DNA of 64,000 nt from Acidobacteriaceae bacterium (GCA_003131315.1 PKUV01000164.1:4123-68122); one strand, 5' to 3'; shown: positions 16,468 through 27,365, numbered from the stretch's first letter. The notes: a model not told the origin generated them from the sequence alone. Program-made: numbers and translations.

Positions 16468-19400
16468 TCAGTCCCCGGAAACCTCGGGAGCCGGTTCCTC
16501 CATCGGATTGCCGATCTTGTAGCGCGCGAATCTTTGCGCCAACCGGTCAAACCACAAATACACGACTGGGGTTGTATAGAGAGTGAGCAACTGGCTCAGA
16601 AGCAAGCCGCCGACAATCGTGATTCCGAGCGGGTGGCGCAGTTCCGAGCCCGTGCCGCCGCCCAGCGCCAGCGGCAATCCGGCGAGCAATGCGGCCATGG
16701 TGGTCATCATGATTGGACGGAAGCGAAGCAAGCATGCCTGATAGATAGCTTCTTCCGGCGGTTTGTGCTCCACGCGTTCGGCTTCGAGCGCGAAGTCGAT
16801 CATCATGATGGCGTTCTTCTTCACGATGCCAATCAGCAGAATGATGCCGATCAGGGCGACGACGCCGAGATCATTGCCGGTAATCAGCAGCGCGAGAATT
16901 GCGCCCACACCGGCCGAGGGCAGCGTGGAAAGAATCGTGACGGGATGAATGTAGCTCTCATAGAGCACTCCCAGCACGATGTAAACGGTGATGATTGCGG
17001 CCAGAATGAGCCAGGGCTCGCTCGAAAGCGAATTGTGAAAAGCAGCCGCGGTTCCCTGGAAACTGGTGTTGATACTTCGCGGCAGATTGATTTCCTGTTC
17101 CGCCTGTTCGATCGCCTTGGTGGCCTCGCCCAGGGAAACACCGGGCGCAAGGTTGAATGACAGGTTCACCACCGGAAACTGGCCCAGGTGATTGATCGCG
17201 AGCGGTGCATTGCGCATTTCGAGGCGAGTGAAGGCGGAAAGCGGAACCTGCGTGCTGCCGCCGAGTGTGCCGGTCGTCGACGTGTTTGTGGCCGACGCGC
17301 TGGTGCTTGAGGTGCTGGTCGCCGTTGTGCCGGCGCTTGATACGCCGCTCGTTGATTTGACGTAGATGTCCTTCAAATCGTCCGGAGTCACCCTGAATTG
17401 CGGATCCACTTCCAGCACAACGTGATACTGGTTCAACTGCGTAAATATGGTGGAGACCTGCCTCTGACCAAACGCGTCGTAGAGCGTGTCGTCGATGGCC
17501 TGCGGCAGGATGCCCAATCGCGAAGCCGTGTCGCGATCAATAATCAGGTTCGCTTGCAATCCGTTGTTCTGCTGGTCGCTGGCCACGTCGCGCAACGCCG
17601 GCACGGTTTGCAGTTTTTGCAGAAGTTGCTGAGACCAGGTGGCCAATTCGGTGGCGTCGGCGTCTTCCATCGAATACTGATACTGGGTGCGGCTGACGCG
17701 GCTTTCCACAGTCAGGTCCTGCACCGGCTGCATGTAGAGCGTAATGCCTTCCACCTTAGCCAGTTCCGGTTGCAGATCGCGAATGATCTCGGAGGCAGTC
17801 TCTTTACGCTGATTGCGCGGCTTCAGATTGATCTGGATACGGCCGCTGTTCGGCGTGACGTTAGTTCCATCGACGCCGATGAACGAAGCCAGGTTGTCGA
17901 CGTTCGTATTCTTCAGAATCACCTTTGCCAGTTCCTGCTGCCTCTGCGACATGGCCACAAACGACACATTCTCGGCGGCTTCCGATATCCCCATGATCAC
18001 GCCCGTATCCTGCACCGGGAAGAAGCCCTTGGGCACGTAGACATAAAGAAGCAGCGTGGCGATCAGGGTTGCCACCGTGATCAACAGAGTGGTGGTCTGA
18101 TGTTTGAGGACGAACTTCAGGGTACGGCCGTAGAACGCGATCACGCGGTTGTAGAAGTCTTCGGTGACGCGGTAGAAGCGAGATCCCTGCCCGGGCTGTC
18201 TCTGTTTCAGAAGCTTCGCACACATCATCGGCGTCAGGGTCAGCGACACCACGGCGGAAACCAGAATCGTAACCGCCAGGGTCACGGCAAACTCGCGGAA
18301 GAGTCTGCCTACGATGTCTCCCATGAACAGCAACGGGATCAGCACCGCGATCAGCGAAACGGTCAGCGATACGATGGTGAATCCAATCTGTCCCGCTCCC
18401 TTGAGTGCGGCTTCCAGGGGAGGCTCACCTTGTTCCAGGTATCGATTGATGTTCTCGATCATCACGATCGCGTCGTCCACCACGAATCCGGTCGAGATGG
18501 TGAGCGCCATCAGCGTCAGGTTGTTCAGGCTGTAGCCGAGCAGGTACATCACTCCGAAGGTGCCGACCAGGGAGAGTGGTACCGCAACACTGGGAATGAC
18601 GGTCGCGGCCAAATTCCGCAAAAAGAGGAAGATGACCATCACCACCAGGCCTACCGTCAGCATCAACTCGAACTGCACATCGTTGACCGATGCGCGAATC
18701 GTCTGCGTACGGTCGATGAGGATTTGAGCCTTGACGGCTGCGGGCATGGAAGCCTGCAATTGCGGCAGAACTTTCTTGATGCGATCGGCCACGCTGATGA
18801 TGTTGGCCCCGGGCTGGCGCTGAATATTGAGCAGAACCGCAGGCGTGGTGTTAACCCAGGCCGCCTGCTTCACGTTTTCAGCGCTGTCGACGGCGGTGGC
18901 TACGTCCGACAAACGCACCGGTGCGCCGTTCCGGTAGGCGACGATCACGCCGTTATATTGCTGGCTCGATAGCAACTGGTCGTTGGCGCCAATGGTGAAC
19001 GATTGCCGCGGACCGTCAATCACTCCCTTGGCCTGGTCCACGTTGGCGGCAGCCAGCGCCGCGCGCACATCTTCGAGACCCAACTGGTAGGAAGCCAAGG
19101 CCGTGGGATTGGCTTGCACACGAACCGCCGGCTTCTGCCCTCCGCTGATCGACACCAGGCCGACTCCGGGAAGCTGCGAGATTTTCTGCGCCAGCGCCGT
19201 CTCGGCCATATCTTCGATGCGCGACAAGGGCAGCGAATCCGAGGTCAACGCCAGCGTCAGGATGGGCGCATCGGCCGGGTTCACCTTGTTGTAAATCGGA
19301 GGATTGGGAAGATTTTGCGGCAGGTACGTCGTTCCCGCGTTGATCGCGGCCTGCACCTGCTGCTCCTCGACGTCAATGTTCTGATCGAGAGCGAACTGCA

Positions 19401-19677
19401 AAGTGATCAGCGAACTGCCGAACGAACTCGTCGAGGTCATCTGGTTCAGTCCGGGGACTTGTCCGAACTGGCGCTCTAGTGGAGCGGTGACCGAAGACGC
19501 CATCACGTCGGGAGCGGCGCCGGGGTAAAAAGTCATTACCTGGATCGTCGGGTAATCCACCTCGGGCAAGGCGGAGACCGGCAGTTGCCGGTAGGCGACG
19601 ATTCCGACCAGCATCACGGCCACCATTAACAAGGAGGTCGCGACCGGCCGCAGAATGAAAAGACGAGACGGGTTCAT
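16468..19677 (-). CDS. mdtB: RND efflux permease, MdtB-like, with Ser/Thr-rich insert
   Basis: 1069-aa paralogue and likely partner of MdtC. Seen: [21 protein letters not shown]-terminus, [16 protein letters not shown] in TM4 with the Asp pair of the proton relay, and [30 protein letters not shown] at the end. About 35 residues near 778-812, in the second periplasmic region, form a low-complexity tract of Ser, Thr, Ala and Gly that the MdtC paralogue lacks, where a tight turn joins the same strands. It overlaps mdtA by 4 bp (ATGA). Together mdtA-mdtB-mdtC form a three-gene unit without a dedicated outer-membrane channel. Confidence 0.92.
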   Translation of the reverse strand: MNPSRLFILRPVATSLLMVAVMLVGIVAYRQLPVSALPEVDYPTIQVMTFYPGAAPDVMASSVTAPLERQFGQVPGLNQMTSTSSFGSSLITLQFALDQNIDVEEQQVQAAINAGTTYLPQNLPNPPIYNKVNPADAPILTLALTSDSLPLSRIEDMAETALAQKISQLPGVGLVSISGGQKPAVRVQANPTALASYQLGLEDVRAALAAANVDQAKGVIDGPRQSFTIGANDQLLSSQQYNGVIVAYRNGAPVRLSDVATAVDSAENVKQAAWVNTTPAVLLNIQRQPGANIISVADRIKKVLPQLQASMPAAVKAQILIDRTQTIRASVNDVQFELMLTVGLVVMVIFLFLRNLAATVIPSVAVPLSLVGTFGVMYLLGYSLNNLTLMALTISTGFVVDDAIVMIENINRYLEQGEPPLEAALKGAGQIGFTIVSLTVSLIAVLIPLLFMGDIVGRLFREFAVTLAVTILVSAVVSLTLTPMMCAKLLKQRQPGQGSRFYRVTEDFYNRVIAFYGRTLKFVLKHQTTTLLITVATLIATLLLYVYVPKGFFPVQDTGVIMGISEAAENVSFVAMSQRQQELAKVILKNTNVDNLASFIGVDGTNVTPNSGRIQINLKPRNQRKETASEIIRDLQPELAKVEGITLYMQPVQDLTVESRVSRTQYQYSMEDADATELATWSQQLLQKLQTVPALRDVASDQQNNGLQANLIIDRDTASRLGILPQAIDDTLYDAFGQRQVSTIFTQLNQYHVVLEVDPQFRVTPDDLKDIYVKSTSGVSSAGTTATSTSSTSASATNTSTTGTLGGSTQVPLSAFTRLEMRNAPLAINHLGQFPVVNLSFNLAPGVSLGEATKAIEQAEQEINLPRSINTSFQGTAAAFHNSLSSEPWLILAAIITVYIVLGVLYESYIHPVTILSTLPSAGVGAILALLITGNDLGVVALIGIILLIGIVKKNAIMMIDFALEAERVEHKPPEEAIYQACLLRFRPIMMTTMAALLAGLPLALGGGTGSELRHPLGITIVGGLLLSQLLTLYTTPVVYLWFDRLAQRFARYKIGNPMEEPAPEVSGD

Positions 19678-20867
19678 GACGTCGGAGCTTTTGTAGCTGG
19701 CTGCGTAGTCGGTTGCGAAGAGTTGGAGTTTCCGGTCGGGCTGCGAGTTTCAACTTTCGCGCCGTTCTGCAACTTGTCCTGCCCGTCGATGACGACGACT
19801 TCCCCAACCTGCAGGCCGCTGTCAATCGCGCTTTGATTCGATTGCGTGAGCGCGACGGTCACGGCGCGCGCCTCCACCGTCTTGTCGGCTTTCACCACAT
19901 AAACAAAACTTCCCTGCGGCCCGCGCTGCACGGCCACACTGGGAACGATCATACTGTTCTTGCGCACATCGAGAAGCAGGCGGATGTTGACGAACTGATT
20001 CGGAAAGAGCACACCGTCTTTGTTGTCGAACGTGGCCTTCAGGCGGTCCGTGCCCGTCGTCTGATCAATCTGGTTGTCGATGGTCAGCAAGGTGCCGGTC
20101 GCCAGCTTGGTCTGGTTGTCGCGACTGAAGGCGTCAACCTTCAGAGTTCCCTGTTTCATCCGCTGCACGACCACAGGCAGACTATCTTCCGGCAAAGTGA
20201 AGATAACTGAGATCGGCTGCAATTGCGTGATGACCAGCATGGGATTCGCATCGGTGGCATGGACGATGTTGCCGGCGTCGACCAACCGCAAGCCAATATG
20301 GCCACTGACCGGCGCCGTGATGTGGCAATAAACGAGCTGAAGTCTCGCGTTGTCGATCGTTGCCTGGTCGGCCCGGACCGCGCCTTCGAATTGATCCGCC
20401 GTCGCCTTTTGCGTGTCCACCTGCTGCTGCGACATCGCGCCGGATTCCTGCAGCAGATCTTTGAAGCGCTGATAGTTCAGTTGCGCGTCGCGGAGTTGAG
20501 CCTGATCTTTAAACAACTGCGCTTGCGCTGAGGCTAGTTGCACCTGGTAAGGACGTGGATCGATCAGCAGCAGTAGGTCGCCCTTCTTGACCTGCTGTCC
20601 TTCCCGGAAATTCACCTGGATAAGTTGGCCATCCACCCGGCTCTTCACGCTCACCGTGTTGTAGGCGGTGACCGAGCCTAAGCCGGTCAGGTACACGGGC
20701 ATGTCCTGCGCGACAGCGGCCGAAACCGCAACCGGCACGGCGCGGGTTGTGGCTGCCAGGGCTTGTTTTTCCTTCGTGGAATCGGCGCTCTGGCAACCGC
20801 CAAAACCAAGCAGCAGGAGCACGGTCCCGCCGAGCTGCATCCACTGCCAATTCACATTTCTATTCAT
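19674..20867 (-). CDS. mdtA: RND periplasmic adaptor lipoprotein, MdtA-like
   Basis: 397-aa membrane fusion protein that links the MdtBC-type permease to an outer-membrane channel. Seen: lipoprotein signal ending LLLLGFGGC, barrel/lipoyl half-motif [36 protein letters not shown], a helical hairpin ([20 protein letters not shown]...) and the second lipoyl half [18 protein letters not shown]. The C-terminus is a Ser/Thr/Gln/Pro-rich tail. The ATG at 20867 was chosen because it opens the signal sequence; codons upstream to 20921 lack that character. First gene of the mdtABC unit, with a 271-bp upstream gap. Confidence 0.92.
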   Translation of the reverse strand: MNRNVNWQWMQLGGTVLLLLGFGGCQSADSTKEKQALAATTRAVPVAVSAAVAQDMPVYLTGLGSVTAYNTVSVKSRVDGQLIQVNFREGQQVKKGDLLLLIDPRPYQVQLASAQAQLFKDQAQLRDAQLNYQRFKDLLQESGAMSQQQVDTQKATADQFEGAVRADQATIDNARLQLVYCHITAPVSGHIGLRLVDAGNIVHATDANPMLVITQLQPISVIFTLPEDSLPVVVQRMKQGTLKVDAFSRDNQTKLATGTLLTIDNQIDQTTGTDRLKATFDNKDGVLFPNQFVNIRLLLDVRKNSMIVPSVAVQRGPQGSFVYVVKADKTVEARAVTVALTQSNQSAIDSGLQVGEVVVIDGQDKLQNGAKVETRSPTGNSNSSQPTTQPATKAPTS

Positions 20868-21138
20868 ATAAGAGCCGCACAAACGGTAGGTTCGTTGCCG
20901 AATCGATTCCATCATTGCCATTCACTCGCGAATTCTCCAGGGGGCGCAGCATAAAAACTAGTAGATGATCATACTCTTCCAAAATGATGGTTTCTGGAAA
21001 GCAAACTATGGTAAAAGTTTGTAAATCATAGATTCTTCGCAAGAAACGCGCGACAAGCCATCAAACACGAAGCTCCGCACGAAGTTGCACACTGAACATC
21101 CGCGACGTTGAAAGACAACCTGTCTCCGCACTGTGGAG
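20868..21138 (-). promoter_or_regulatory. Likely mdtABC promoter region with inverted repeat
   Basis: A 271-bp gap, A+T-rich over 20950-21050, between the outer-membrane channel gene and mdtA. It holds an inverted repeat CAAACT-8 bp-AGTTTG (21002-21021), and a TTCCA/TGGAA pair lies close by (about 20978-20999). Such a site near the start of an efflux unit could bind a repressor; the regulator is not known. The gap suggests mdtABC can be transcribed separately from the upstream pump genes. Confidence 0.45.
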
Positions 21139-22638
21139 TTACTGCTGTACGGCCTGAACCAGCGCCGGCCTCACCTGCTCGCGCTGAACTTCGGAGGCGT
21201 CCCACGCGCCGCCCAGAGCCTTCACCAGGTAAACGGAAGTGACCATTTGCTGACCGAGCAGCTGCGTTGCCAGGCGTTCGTTAGTCAGCAGCGTGGATTG
21301 CGCGGTAATAACATCAAGGTACGTTGTGACGCCGCCGACATAACGGTTGTTGGCGATGTCGAGCGCGCGGCGCGAGTCGGCGACCGCTGCCTGCTGAGTT
21401 TTCGCAGCCTGGTTAAGCAGCGCGAGACCGGAGAGCCCATCCTCCACTTGCTGAAATGCAACCAGTACGGATTCGCGATAATTGGCGGCCGATTCGTCAT
21501 AGGCAGCACGGCTAGCCGCCAGGTTGGCGCGATTGCGGCCGCCATTAAAAATCGGCTGCAGCAGATCGCCACCCAGCGACCAGAAAGCGCTTGGAGCGTT
21601 TACCAGTGTGGCGATGTCGCGGCTTTCCCATCCACCACTTCCGCCCAGCGTAATATGCGGATAAAACGCAGCCGTCGCCAAACCGACTTGCGCATTTTCG
21701 AACGCCATCTGGCGTTCGCTGGTGGCAACGTCGGGCCGGCGCTCCAGAATCTCAGATGGAACTCCGGTGGGAATCGCGGGAGGGGCGGCATTGAACGGCG
21801 CCTCAGCCAGGCTGAAAGCCGAGGCGGACTTCCCCAACAGCACGGCAATGGCATGTTCGTATTGTGCCCGCTGCTGCACGACGAGCTGAAGCTGCGTCGC
21901 CGTCGAATCCAGCAACGCGGCCTGCTGCGCCACCTCCAGCCCATTCGCGATTCCGCCTTCGTGACGACGGTTGACCAGGTCCAATCCTTTTTGCTGGATT
22001 TCGACCGACTGCCGTACCACTCCAGCTTCACGATCAAGTTCGCGCAGGTTGAAATAGTCGGCGGCGAGTTCGGCGCTCAACACCAGGCGCACATTTTCCA
22101 GGTCGGCCGCGCTCCCCTGCAGCGAAGCGTTGGCCGCTTCCAGATTGCGGCGCACGCGTCCAAATAAATCAAGCTCGTAGCTGACGGAAAACGGGACGGT
22201 GAAAACGTTCTGCCTGACCGGTGTAAGCGGAGGCGTGGCGCCGGAAAGCGGACGGTTACCAGAGAGGCGCTGGCGCTGCCCGCTGGGATCGGCGCTGACG
22301 TCGGGAAAGTATGCCGATGAAGCAATCCGCGCCTGCGACCGCGCCTGCGAGAGGCGGTCCTGCGCCGCCGCCAGCAACTGGTTTGCCTGAAGCAGGTCCT
22401 GCTCCAGCCGGTCGAGTTCCGCGTCATGAAATACCTGCCACCACGTGCCCTTGGGAATTGCATCCTTCGGAGCAGCCGCCTGCCACGGCCCTTCGCCTTT
22501 CCACGCGTCGGGAACCTGCGCGATGGGGCGCCTATATCCCGGCCCGACGGTGCAGCCGACCGTGCAGACCGCGAGCAAGGCGGCGGCCAGCAAGGCGCTT
22601 TTCAAGTCACTCTTGATGACTGGAGTCAATCCCTTCAC
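21139..22638 (-). CDS. NodT/OprM-type outer-membrane efflux lipoprotein
   Basis: 499-aa TolC-superfamily channel. Seen: lipobox region LLAVCTVGC then TVGPGYRRP, which is the NodT-family start, two repeated outer-membrane-efflux halves with long alpha-hairpins (LLQANQLLAAAQDRLSQARSQARIA and later IANNRYVGGVTTYLDVITAQ), and FSVSYELDLFGRVRR. It overlaps the upstream adaptor gene by 4 bp. It is the only outer-membrane channel in the block, so it may serve both this pump and the MdtABC-type pump downstream; that sharing is inference. Confidence 0.92.
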   Translation of the reverse strand: MKGLTPVIKSDLKSALLAAALLAVCTVGCTVGPGYRRPIAQVPDAWKGEGPWQAAAPKDAIPKGTWWQVFHDAELDRLEQDLLQANQLLAAAQDRLSQARSQARIASSAYFPDVSADPSGQRQRLSGNRPLSGATPPLTPVRQNVFTVPFSVSYELDLFGRVRRNLEAANASLQGSAADLENVRLVLSAELAADYFNLRELDREAGVVRQSVEIQQKGLDLVNRRHEGGIANGLEVAQQAALLDSTATQLQLVVQQRAQYEHAIAVLLGKSASAFSLAEAPFNAAPPAIPTGVPSEILERRPDVATSERQMAFENAQVGLATAAFYPHITLGGSGGWESRDIATLVNAPSAFWSLGGDLLQPIFNGGRNRANLAASRAAYDESAANYRESVLVAFQQVEDGLSGLALLNQAAKTQQAAVADSRRALDIANNRYVGGVTTYLDVITAQSTLLTNERLATQLLGQQMVTSVYLVKALGGAWDASEVQREQVRPALVQAVQQ

Positions 22639-23873
22639 GAGCGAGCATCTCCTGCGGTCGGCTTGGCGACATGCACTTGCTGCCCTTCCTCGAGCGAGTC
22701 GGACGGGTTGATGATGATCCGATCGCCGACCTCAAGCCCGCCAAGAATTTCGAGCGTGGCGCCGAAGTCGCGCCCAATGCTGATCGGGCGCAAATGCACC
22801 TTGCCGTCCTTGTCGACGACCGCGACCCGCGTTCCCTCGGCGCGGAACAGCATGGCGTTCACCGGGATCGTAATCCTTGGAATGGAAGTCCCGGTCGCAA
22901 AATGCACTTGGCCGAACGAACCAGGCAGCAGCTTGCCATTTTTGTTCGGAACATCCACTTCCGTATTCAGGGTGCGCGTCGCGGGATCGATGGCATCGGC
23001 GGTGCGAGCCACCGTTCCCATGAATTTCTGTCCGGGAAATTCCTGCAGGGTAACGTTCGCCTTCATCCCAGCTTTCATAAACGGCGCATACGCCTGCGGA
23101 ACACTGACGTAAACACGCAGCGGATCGACGCGCGCGATATCGAACAGCTCTTTGCCCACCGCCCCCGCCCCGGAATTGATGAGCGCGCCCGCATCGACAT
23201 TGCGTCGAGTCAGCACGCCGGAGAAAGGAGAGTGTACGTTCTTGAAAGACTCGAGTTGCTCGAGGCGGCGAACATTCGCATCCGCCGCTGCAAGGTTGGC
23301 CTGCGCCTGCTGGTAGCCGCTCGCTTGCTGGTCGGCTTCCTGCTGCGAAACCGAGTCGGACTTGCGCAGATTCGCCCAGCGGTCGGCGGAGATCTTCGCC
23401 AACTCCAGCGCCGCCTTGATCTGCTCGCGGCTGGCTCGGGTCTGCGACAACTCCTGGTCGACTTCCGGAGTGTCGATCGCCGCCAGCAGTTCTCCCTTCT
23501 GAATCTTGCTTCCAATGTCCTTGTACCAGCGCAGGAGGTAGCCGTTGGTGCGGGCAAAAATAGGGGACTCTTCAAAGGCTTGCAAATTTCCGGGCAACAC
23601 CAGTTCATCGTTTCCGGGTTCGGCTTCGGGCTGCACCACCGCGACGGTCGGAACCGAGACAGCTTCGGTTTCTTTCGCCAGCGCATTCGCTTCGGTGTTC
23701 CGGTTCAGAAACGTAACTGCGCCGGCGGTGATGAGGACGAGCAGGGCGGCGCCAACCAGGATCTTTCCTCGGCCCGCGGGAGCCGGGCCTAAATCGAGAG
23801 GCCCGCCGGGTTGCATTTCGTTCTGCTGCGTCGTTACAGGCGGCGGTTGTACTGGCATGATGACGGTCTCCAA
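22635..23873 (-). CDS. RND periplasmic adaptor (membrane fusion protein)
   Basis: 412-aa adaptor. A cytoplasmic Pro/Gln-rich N-terminus precedes one membrane anchor (ILVGAALLVLITAGAVTFL). The lipoyl/barrel halves are split by a helical hairpin: FARTNGYLLRWYKDIGSKIQKGELLAAIDTPEVD, and FKNVHSPFSGVLTRRNVDAGALI. Unlike the MdtA-like adaptor it is anchored by a transmembrane helix, not a lipid. The start may be 23873 or the ATG at 23858. It sits between its RND pump (24086-27247) and channel gene, forming one tripartite set. Confidence 0.9.
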   Translation of the reverse strand: METVIMPVQPPPVTTQQNEMQPGGPLDLGPAPAGRGKILVGAALLVLITAGAVTFLNRNTEANALAKETEAVSVPTVAVVQPEAEPGNDELVLPGNLQAFEESPIFARTNGYLLRWYKDIGSKIQKGELLAAIDTPEVDQELSQTRASREQIKAALELAKISADRWANLRKSDSVSQQEADQQASGYQQAQANLAAADANVRRLEQLESFKNVHSPFSGVLTRRNVDAGALINSGAGAVGKELFDIARVDPLRVYVSVPQAYAPFMKAGMKANVTLQEFPGQKFMGTVARTADAIDPATRTLNTEVDVPNKNGKLLPGSFGQVHFATGTSIPRITIPVNAMLFRAEGTRVAVVDKDGKVHLRPISIGRDFGATLEILGGLEVGDRIIINPSDSLEEGQQVHVAKPTAGDARS

Positions 23874-23934
23874 GAATTCTCTAGAGCAGTTTCACGGTTG
23901 CTATACGCGGAACCAGAGCGTCGAGTGCACACAG

Positions 23935-24041
23935 GAGACGCGGCAAGCCGCGTCTCTACCGGTGAGCAACCGAGCGAAATTCCCTCAGTGGCTAAAGCCC
24001 GCGTCTTTATTGGCTCTGGGCGGCACGGCTGAAGCCGTGCC
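23935..24041. repeat. Two palindromic repeats between pump and adaptor genes
   Basis: Within the 212-bp gap separating the RND gene from its adaptor gene lie GAGACGCGGC-AA-GCCGCGTCTC (23935-23956, family A) and GGCACGGC-TGAA-GCCGTGCC (24022-24041, the TTCA-loop family on the other strand). Both would fold into strong hairpins in the polycistronic mRNA. The rest of the gap shows no gene. Confidence 0.8.
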
Positions 24042-24085
24042 CTTCCCAAAACGATTTATGAGACAGCTTCTACTTCTACTCTGCT

Positions 24086-27000
24086 CTACCTTTGCTCCGA
24101 CGGCAGCCGCGTCTGGCGGCGGCCATGAATCATGGTAAATACACTGGGCACGAAAAATAAGGTGGCGACGGTGGCGAAGAGCAATCCGCCAATCACGGCG
24201 CGGCCCAGCGGCGCATTCTGCTCGCCGCCCTCTCCGAGGCCCACCGCCATCGGCAACATGCCGATCATCATGGCGAGGGCCGTCATGAGTACAGGCCGAA
24301 TGCGCGTATAGCCCGCCTCCAGCGCCGCTTGCCGCGCGGGCACTCCGCTATCCATGCGGTCGCGAGCAAAGGAAACCAGCAGGATCGAATTGGCGGTCGC
24401 CACTCCCATGCACATGACCGCGCCGGTCAGCGACGGAACATTGAGCGTAGTGCGCGTAATCAGCAGGAACCAGCAGATGCCGGCCAGCGCTCCCGGCAAC
24501 GCAGTAATGATGATAAAGGGATCGAGCCAGGACTGAAAGTTGACCACGATCAGCAAATAAACGAGCACGATCGCCATGAGCAGGCCCACGCCCAGGCCGA
24601 AGAACGAGGACTGCATGGTCTCGATCTGCCCGCGAACCACGATGCTGGTTCCGCGCGGCAGTTGATGCGGATCCTGGAAAGGCTTGAGCGTCTTCATGAC
24701 GTCGGACGCCACCCCACCCAGATCGCGCCCCTGCGTGCTGGCATAGACATCGATGACCGGCTGCACGTTGTAATGGTTGACCACGGCGGGACGCGCGGCC
24801 GGAGTAAGTTGCGCCAGATTGCCGAGCACCTGCGGGGCCTTGGCGTTCGCGCTGTTCACCGGAGTGTTCATCAGGTCCTGCAGCGAGGTCATCCGATACT
24901 GCGGCGACTGAATGGCGATGGGATAGGTCACACCGTTTCTGGGATTCAGCCAGAAATTGGGAGCGGTCTGGAAGCTTCCACTCAAGCTGATCAGCACGCT
25001 TTGCGCGACATCGCGCGCATTCAGCCCCACCTGGTTGATGCGGGTGCGGTCCATCTCCAGATGGAGCGTGGGCAGGCTCATCATCTGTTGCACGTGCACG
25101 TCGGCCGTGCCGGGAATCTGGCGCACCCGATTGGCGATCCGCTGCGCGATATCGTAGTTCGCGCGCACATCGGCGCCCATAATCTGGATGTCCACCGGCG
25201 CGGGCAATCCGAAATTAAGAATCTGCGACACAATATCGGCGGGCTGGAAAAAGAACTCCACGCCGGGAAAACGCGATGGCAGTTCACGGCGCAACTTGCG
25301 CACGTACTGCGCCGTGGGATGATGGCGTTCCGGATTCAGCGAGATCAGAATCTCCGCATCCCCCGACCCAATCACGCCCGAACTGGCGTAGGAAAGATTG
25401 ATGCCCGAATACGGGACGCCGATGTTGTCCAGCATGGTCTGCAACTCTTCCTTCGGAATCTCGCTGCGCAGCACTTGCTCCACTTCATCGCACAGGCGCG
25501 CGGTCTCCTCCACGCGCAGGCCGGGCCGGGCGCGAAAATGCAGACGAATCAGGCCCGCATCCACTTGCGGGAAAAAATCTTGCCCGAGAAAGAACACCAG
25601 CCCCAGCGACAAAAAACAGAAGGCCGCAAAGCCGAGGGCGAATGATTTCCGGTGTTCGAGCGTGGTTTCCAAAAGTTGCCGGTAGCCGCCGCAAAAAGTT
25701 TCAAACCCACGCTCGAATCGGCGCTGAAAGTTTCCGAGGAAGCTCTTTGGCGCGGCGGCGCGGTGCTCGTGCCCGCGCATGATAAATACCACCATCGTCG
25801 GGACCAGGGTGCGCGACAGCAGGTAGGACGCCAGCATGGCAAAGCACACCGCTTCCGCCATGGGGACGAAAAGAAACTTCGCGACTCCGGCCAGAAAGAA
25901 CATGGGCACAAACACAATGCAGATACACAGCGTCGAGACGAACGCGGGCACGGCAATTTGTTGCGCGCCGTCGAGGGTGGCCTGCCTGATCTCCTTGCCC
26001 ATGGCCAGATTACGCTCGATGTTTTCGATGGTCACCGTCGCATCATCCACCAGAATGCCCACGGCCAGCGCCAGCCCTCCCAGGGTCATGATGTTGATGG
26101 TCTCGCCGAGCGCGCTCAACAGGATCACGGAGACGAAAATGGACAAGGGGATCGAGACCGCGATGATCACCGTCGGCCGCCAATCGCCCAGGAAGAGCAG
26201 GATCATGGCGGCGGTCAGACAGGCGGCGATGAGGCCTTCCCGCACGACCCCCTGAATCGACGCGCGCACGAAAAGCGACTGATCGAACAGGGCCGTAATG
26301 CTGAGCTCGGGCGGCAGAGACTTGGCCGCGTTTTGGACCGCGGCCTTTACGCCATTGACGACCGTCAGCGTGGAAGCTCCGCCCAGCTTGAACATCGACA
26401 TCAGCACGCCGCGCGCGCCGTCGCGCCGCACGATGTTGGTTTGTGGCGCAAATCCGTCGCGCACATGCGCCACATCGCGCAGGTAAAGCGTGGACGAGTT
26501 CGAAGTTTTCACCGGCAGATCGTTCAGTTCGGCGATGGTCTGCGGAGTGCCGTTCATCTCCACCGTGTATTCGGTCGGCCCAATCTTGGCCGTGCCCGCC
26601 GGCAGAATCAAATTCTGCGCGGAAACCGCGTTGACGATGTCGGCGGGCGTCAAACCGTAGGCCTGGAGCTGGGCGGAATCGAGATCCACCTGTATCTGGC
26701 GCAGCTTGCCGCCGAAAGGATACGGAGTGGCCGCGCCCTGCACCGTGGTCAACTGCGTCCGCAGAAAATTGTTCCCCAAATCGAACAACTGCTGTTCCGC
26801 AAGCGTCTTGCTGCTCAAGCCCAGTTGCACAATCGGCGTCGTGGACGCCGTGTACGTGATGACCAGCGGCGGAGTCGTGCCCGGCGGCAATCCGCGCAGG
26901 ATGGTCTGGCACATCGCCGTCACTTGCGTCACCGCCATGGAAATGTTGACGGAAGGCCGGAAGAATATTTTGGTCACCGCGATTCCGCTCAGCGCCGTCG

Positions 27001-27247
27001 ACTCCTGATGTTCGATGTCGTTGACCGTGACCGTGAAGCCGCGCTCCGAGTTGCTCACGATCCGGTCCGCCATCTCGCTCGGCGACAGACCGGTATAGCT
27101 CCACACCACGCTGACCACGGGAATTCTGATTTCAGGGAAAATATCGACCGGCGTGCGCAGAATGGTGATGGGCGTAAGAATGACGATGAGCAGGGCCATC
27201 ACCACGAACGTATAAGGGCGGCGAAGCGCTAATGCGACGATCCACAT
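24086..27247 (-). CDS. RND efflux permease (HAE1-type)
   Basis: 1053-aa AcrB-superfamily inner-membrane transporter. Seen: N-terminal MWIVALALRRPYTFVVMALL segment, porter domains with PEIRIPVVSVVWSYTGLSP, the proton-relay GILVDDATVTIENIERNLA in TM4, and the second repeat ending LGRAVIGGLLFATVATLFFVPSVFTMIHG. It differs clearly from the MdtB/C pair, so it is a separate pump. The ATG at 27247 fits the family N-terminus; the frame runs on to 27340 without family character. First gene of the RND-adaptor-channel order, divergent from a TetR gene that probably controls it. Confidence 0.92.
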   Translation of the reverse strand: MWIVALALRRPYTFVVMALLIVILTPITILRTPVDIFPEIRIPVVSVVWSYTGLSPSEMADRIVSNSERGFTVTVNDIEHQESTALSGIAVTKIFFRPSVNISMAVTQVTAMCQTILRGLPPGTTPPLVITYTASTTPIVQLGLSSKTLAEQQLFDLGNNFLRTQLTTVQGAATPYPFGGKLRQIQVDLDSAQLQAYGLTPADIVNAVSAQNLILPAGTAKIGPTEYTVEMNGTPQTIAELNDLPVKTSNSSTLYLRDVAHVRDGFAPQTNIVRRDGARGVLMSMFKLGGASTLTVVNGVKAAVQNAAKSLPPELSITALFDQSLFVRASIQGVVREGLIAACLTAAMILLFLGDWRPTVIIAVSIPLSIFVSVILLSALGETINIMTLGGLALAVGILVDDATVTIENIERNLAMGKEIRQATLDGAQQIAVPAFVSTLCICIVFVPMFFLAGVAKFLFVPMAEAVCFAMLASYLLSRTLVPTMVVFIMRGHEHRAAAPKSFLGNFQRRFERGFETFCGGYRQLLETTLEHRKSFALGFAAFCFLSLGLVFFLGQDFFPQVDAGLIRLHFRARPGLRVEETARLCDEVEQVLRSEIPKEELQTMLDNIGVPYSGINLSYASSGVIGSGDAEILISLNPERHHPTAQYVRKLRRELPSRFPGVEFFFQPADIVSQILNFGLPAPVDIQIMGADVRANYDIAQRIANRVRQIPGTADVHVQQMMSLPTLHLEMDRTRINQVGLNARDVAQSVLISLSGSFQTAPNFWLNPRNGVTYPIAIQSPQYRMTSLQDLMNTPVNSANAKAPQVLGNLAQLTPAARPAVVNHYNVQPVIDVYASTQGRDLGGVASDVMKTLKPFQDPHQLPRGTSIVVRGQIETMQSSFFGLGVGLLMAIVLVYLLIVVNFQSWLDPFIIITALPGALAGICWFLLITRTTLNVPSLTGAVMCMGVATANSILLVSFARDRMDSGVPARQAALEAGYTRIRPVLMTALAMMIGMLPMAVGLGEGGEQNAPLGRAVIGGLLFATVATLFFVPSVFTMIHGRRQTRLPSEQR

Positions 27248-27348
27248 AAGACTGGCGAAAACCGGTAACGCTGAAACCCGATAATAGCGGAAACCATACT
27301 GCCGAAGCCGCGGCCCCCACACTGGCCTACCGACTTGCAACTAAGATT

Positions 27349-27365
27349 CGAAACAGTACGTTTCG
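27349..27365. promoter_or_regulatory. Candidate TetR operator
   Basis: Perfect palindrome CGAAAC-AGTAC-GTTTCG in the 144-bp gap between the divergent RND pump and TetR genes, directly before an A+T-rich stretch (27367-27382) that could hold a -10 region for the TetR gene. Placement and symmetry fit an operator at which the regulator represses both itself and the pump. No binding data are implied. Confidence 0.6.

Noticed and set aside
20860-21042. A 60-aa protein upstream of mdtA
   Set aside because: It runs antisense to nothing but lies over the A+T-rich promoter region, with no ribosome site and no recognisable fold.
23935-24041. A small insertion sequence in the efflux operon
   Set aside because: Only two short palindromes with no transposase or target-site duplication are visible.
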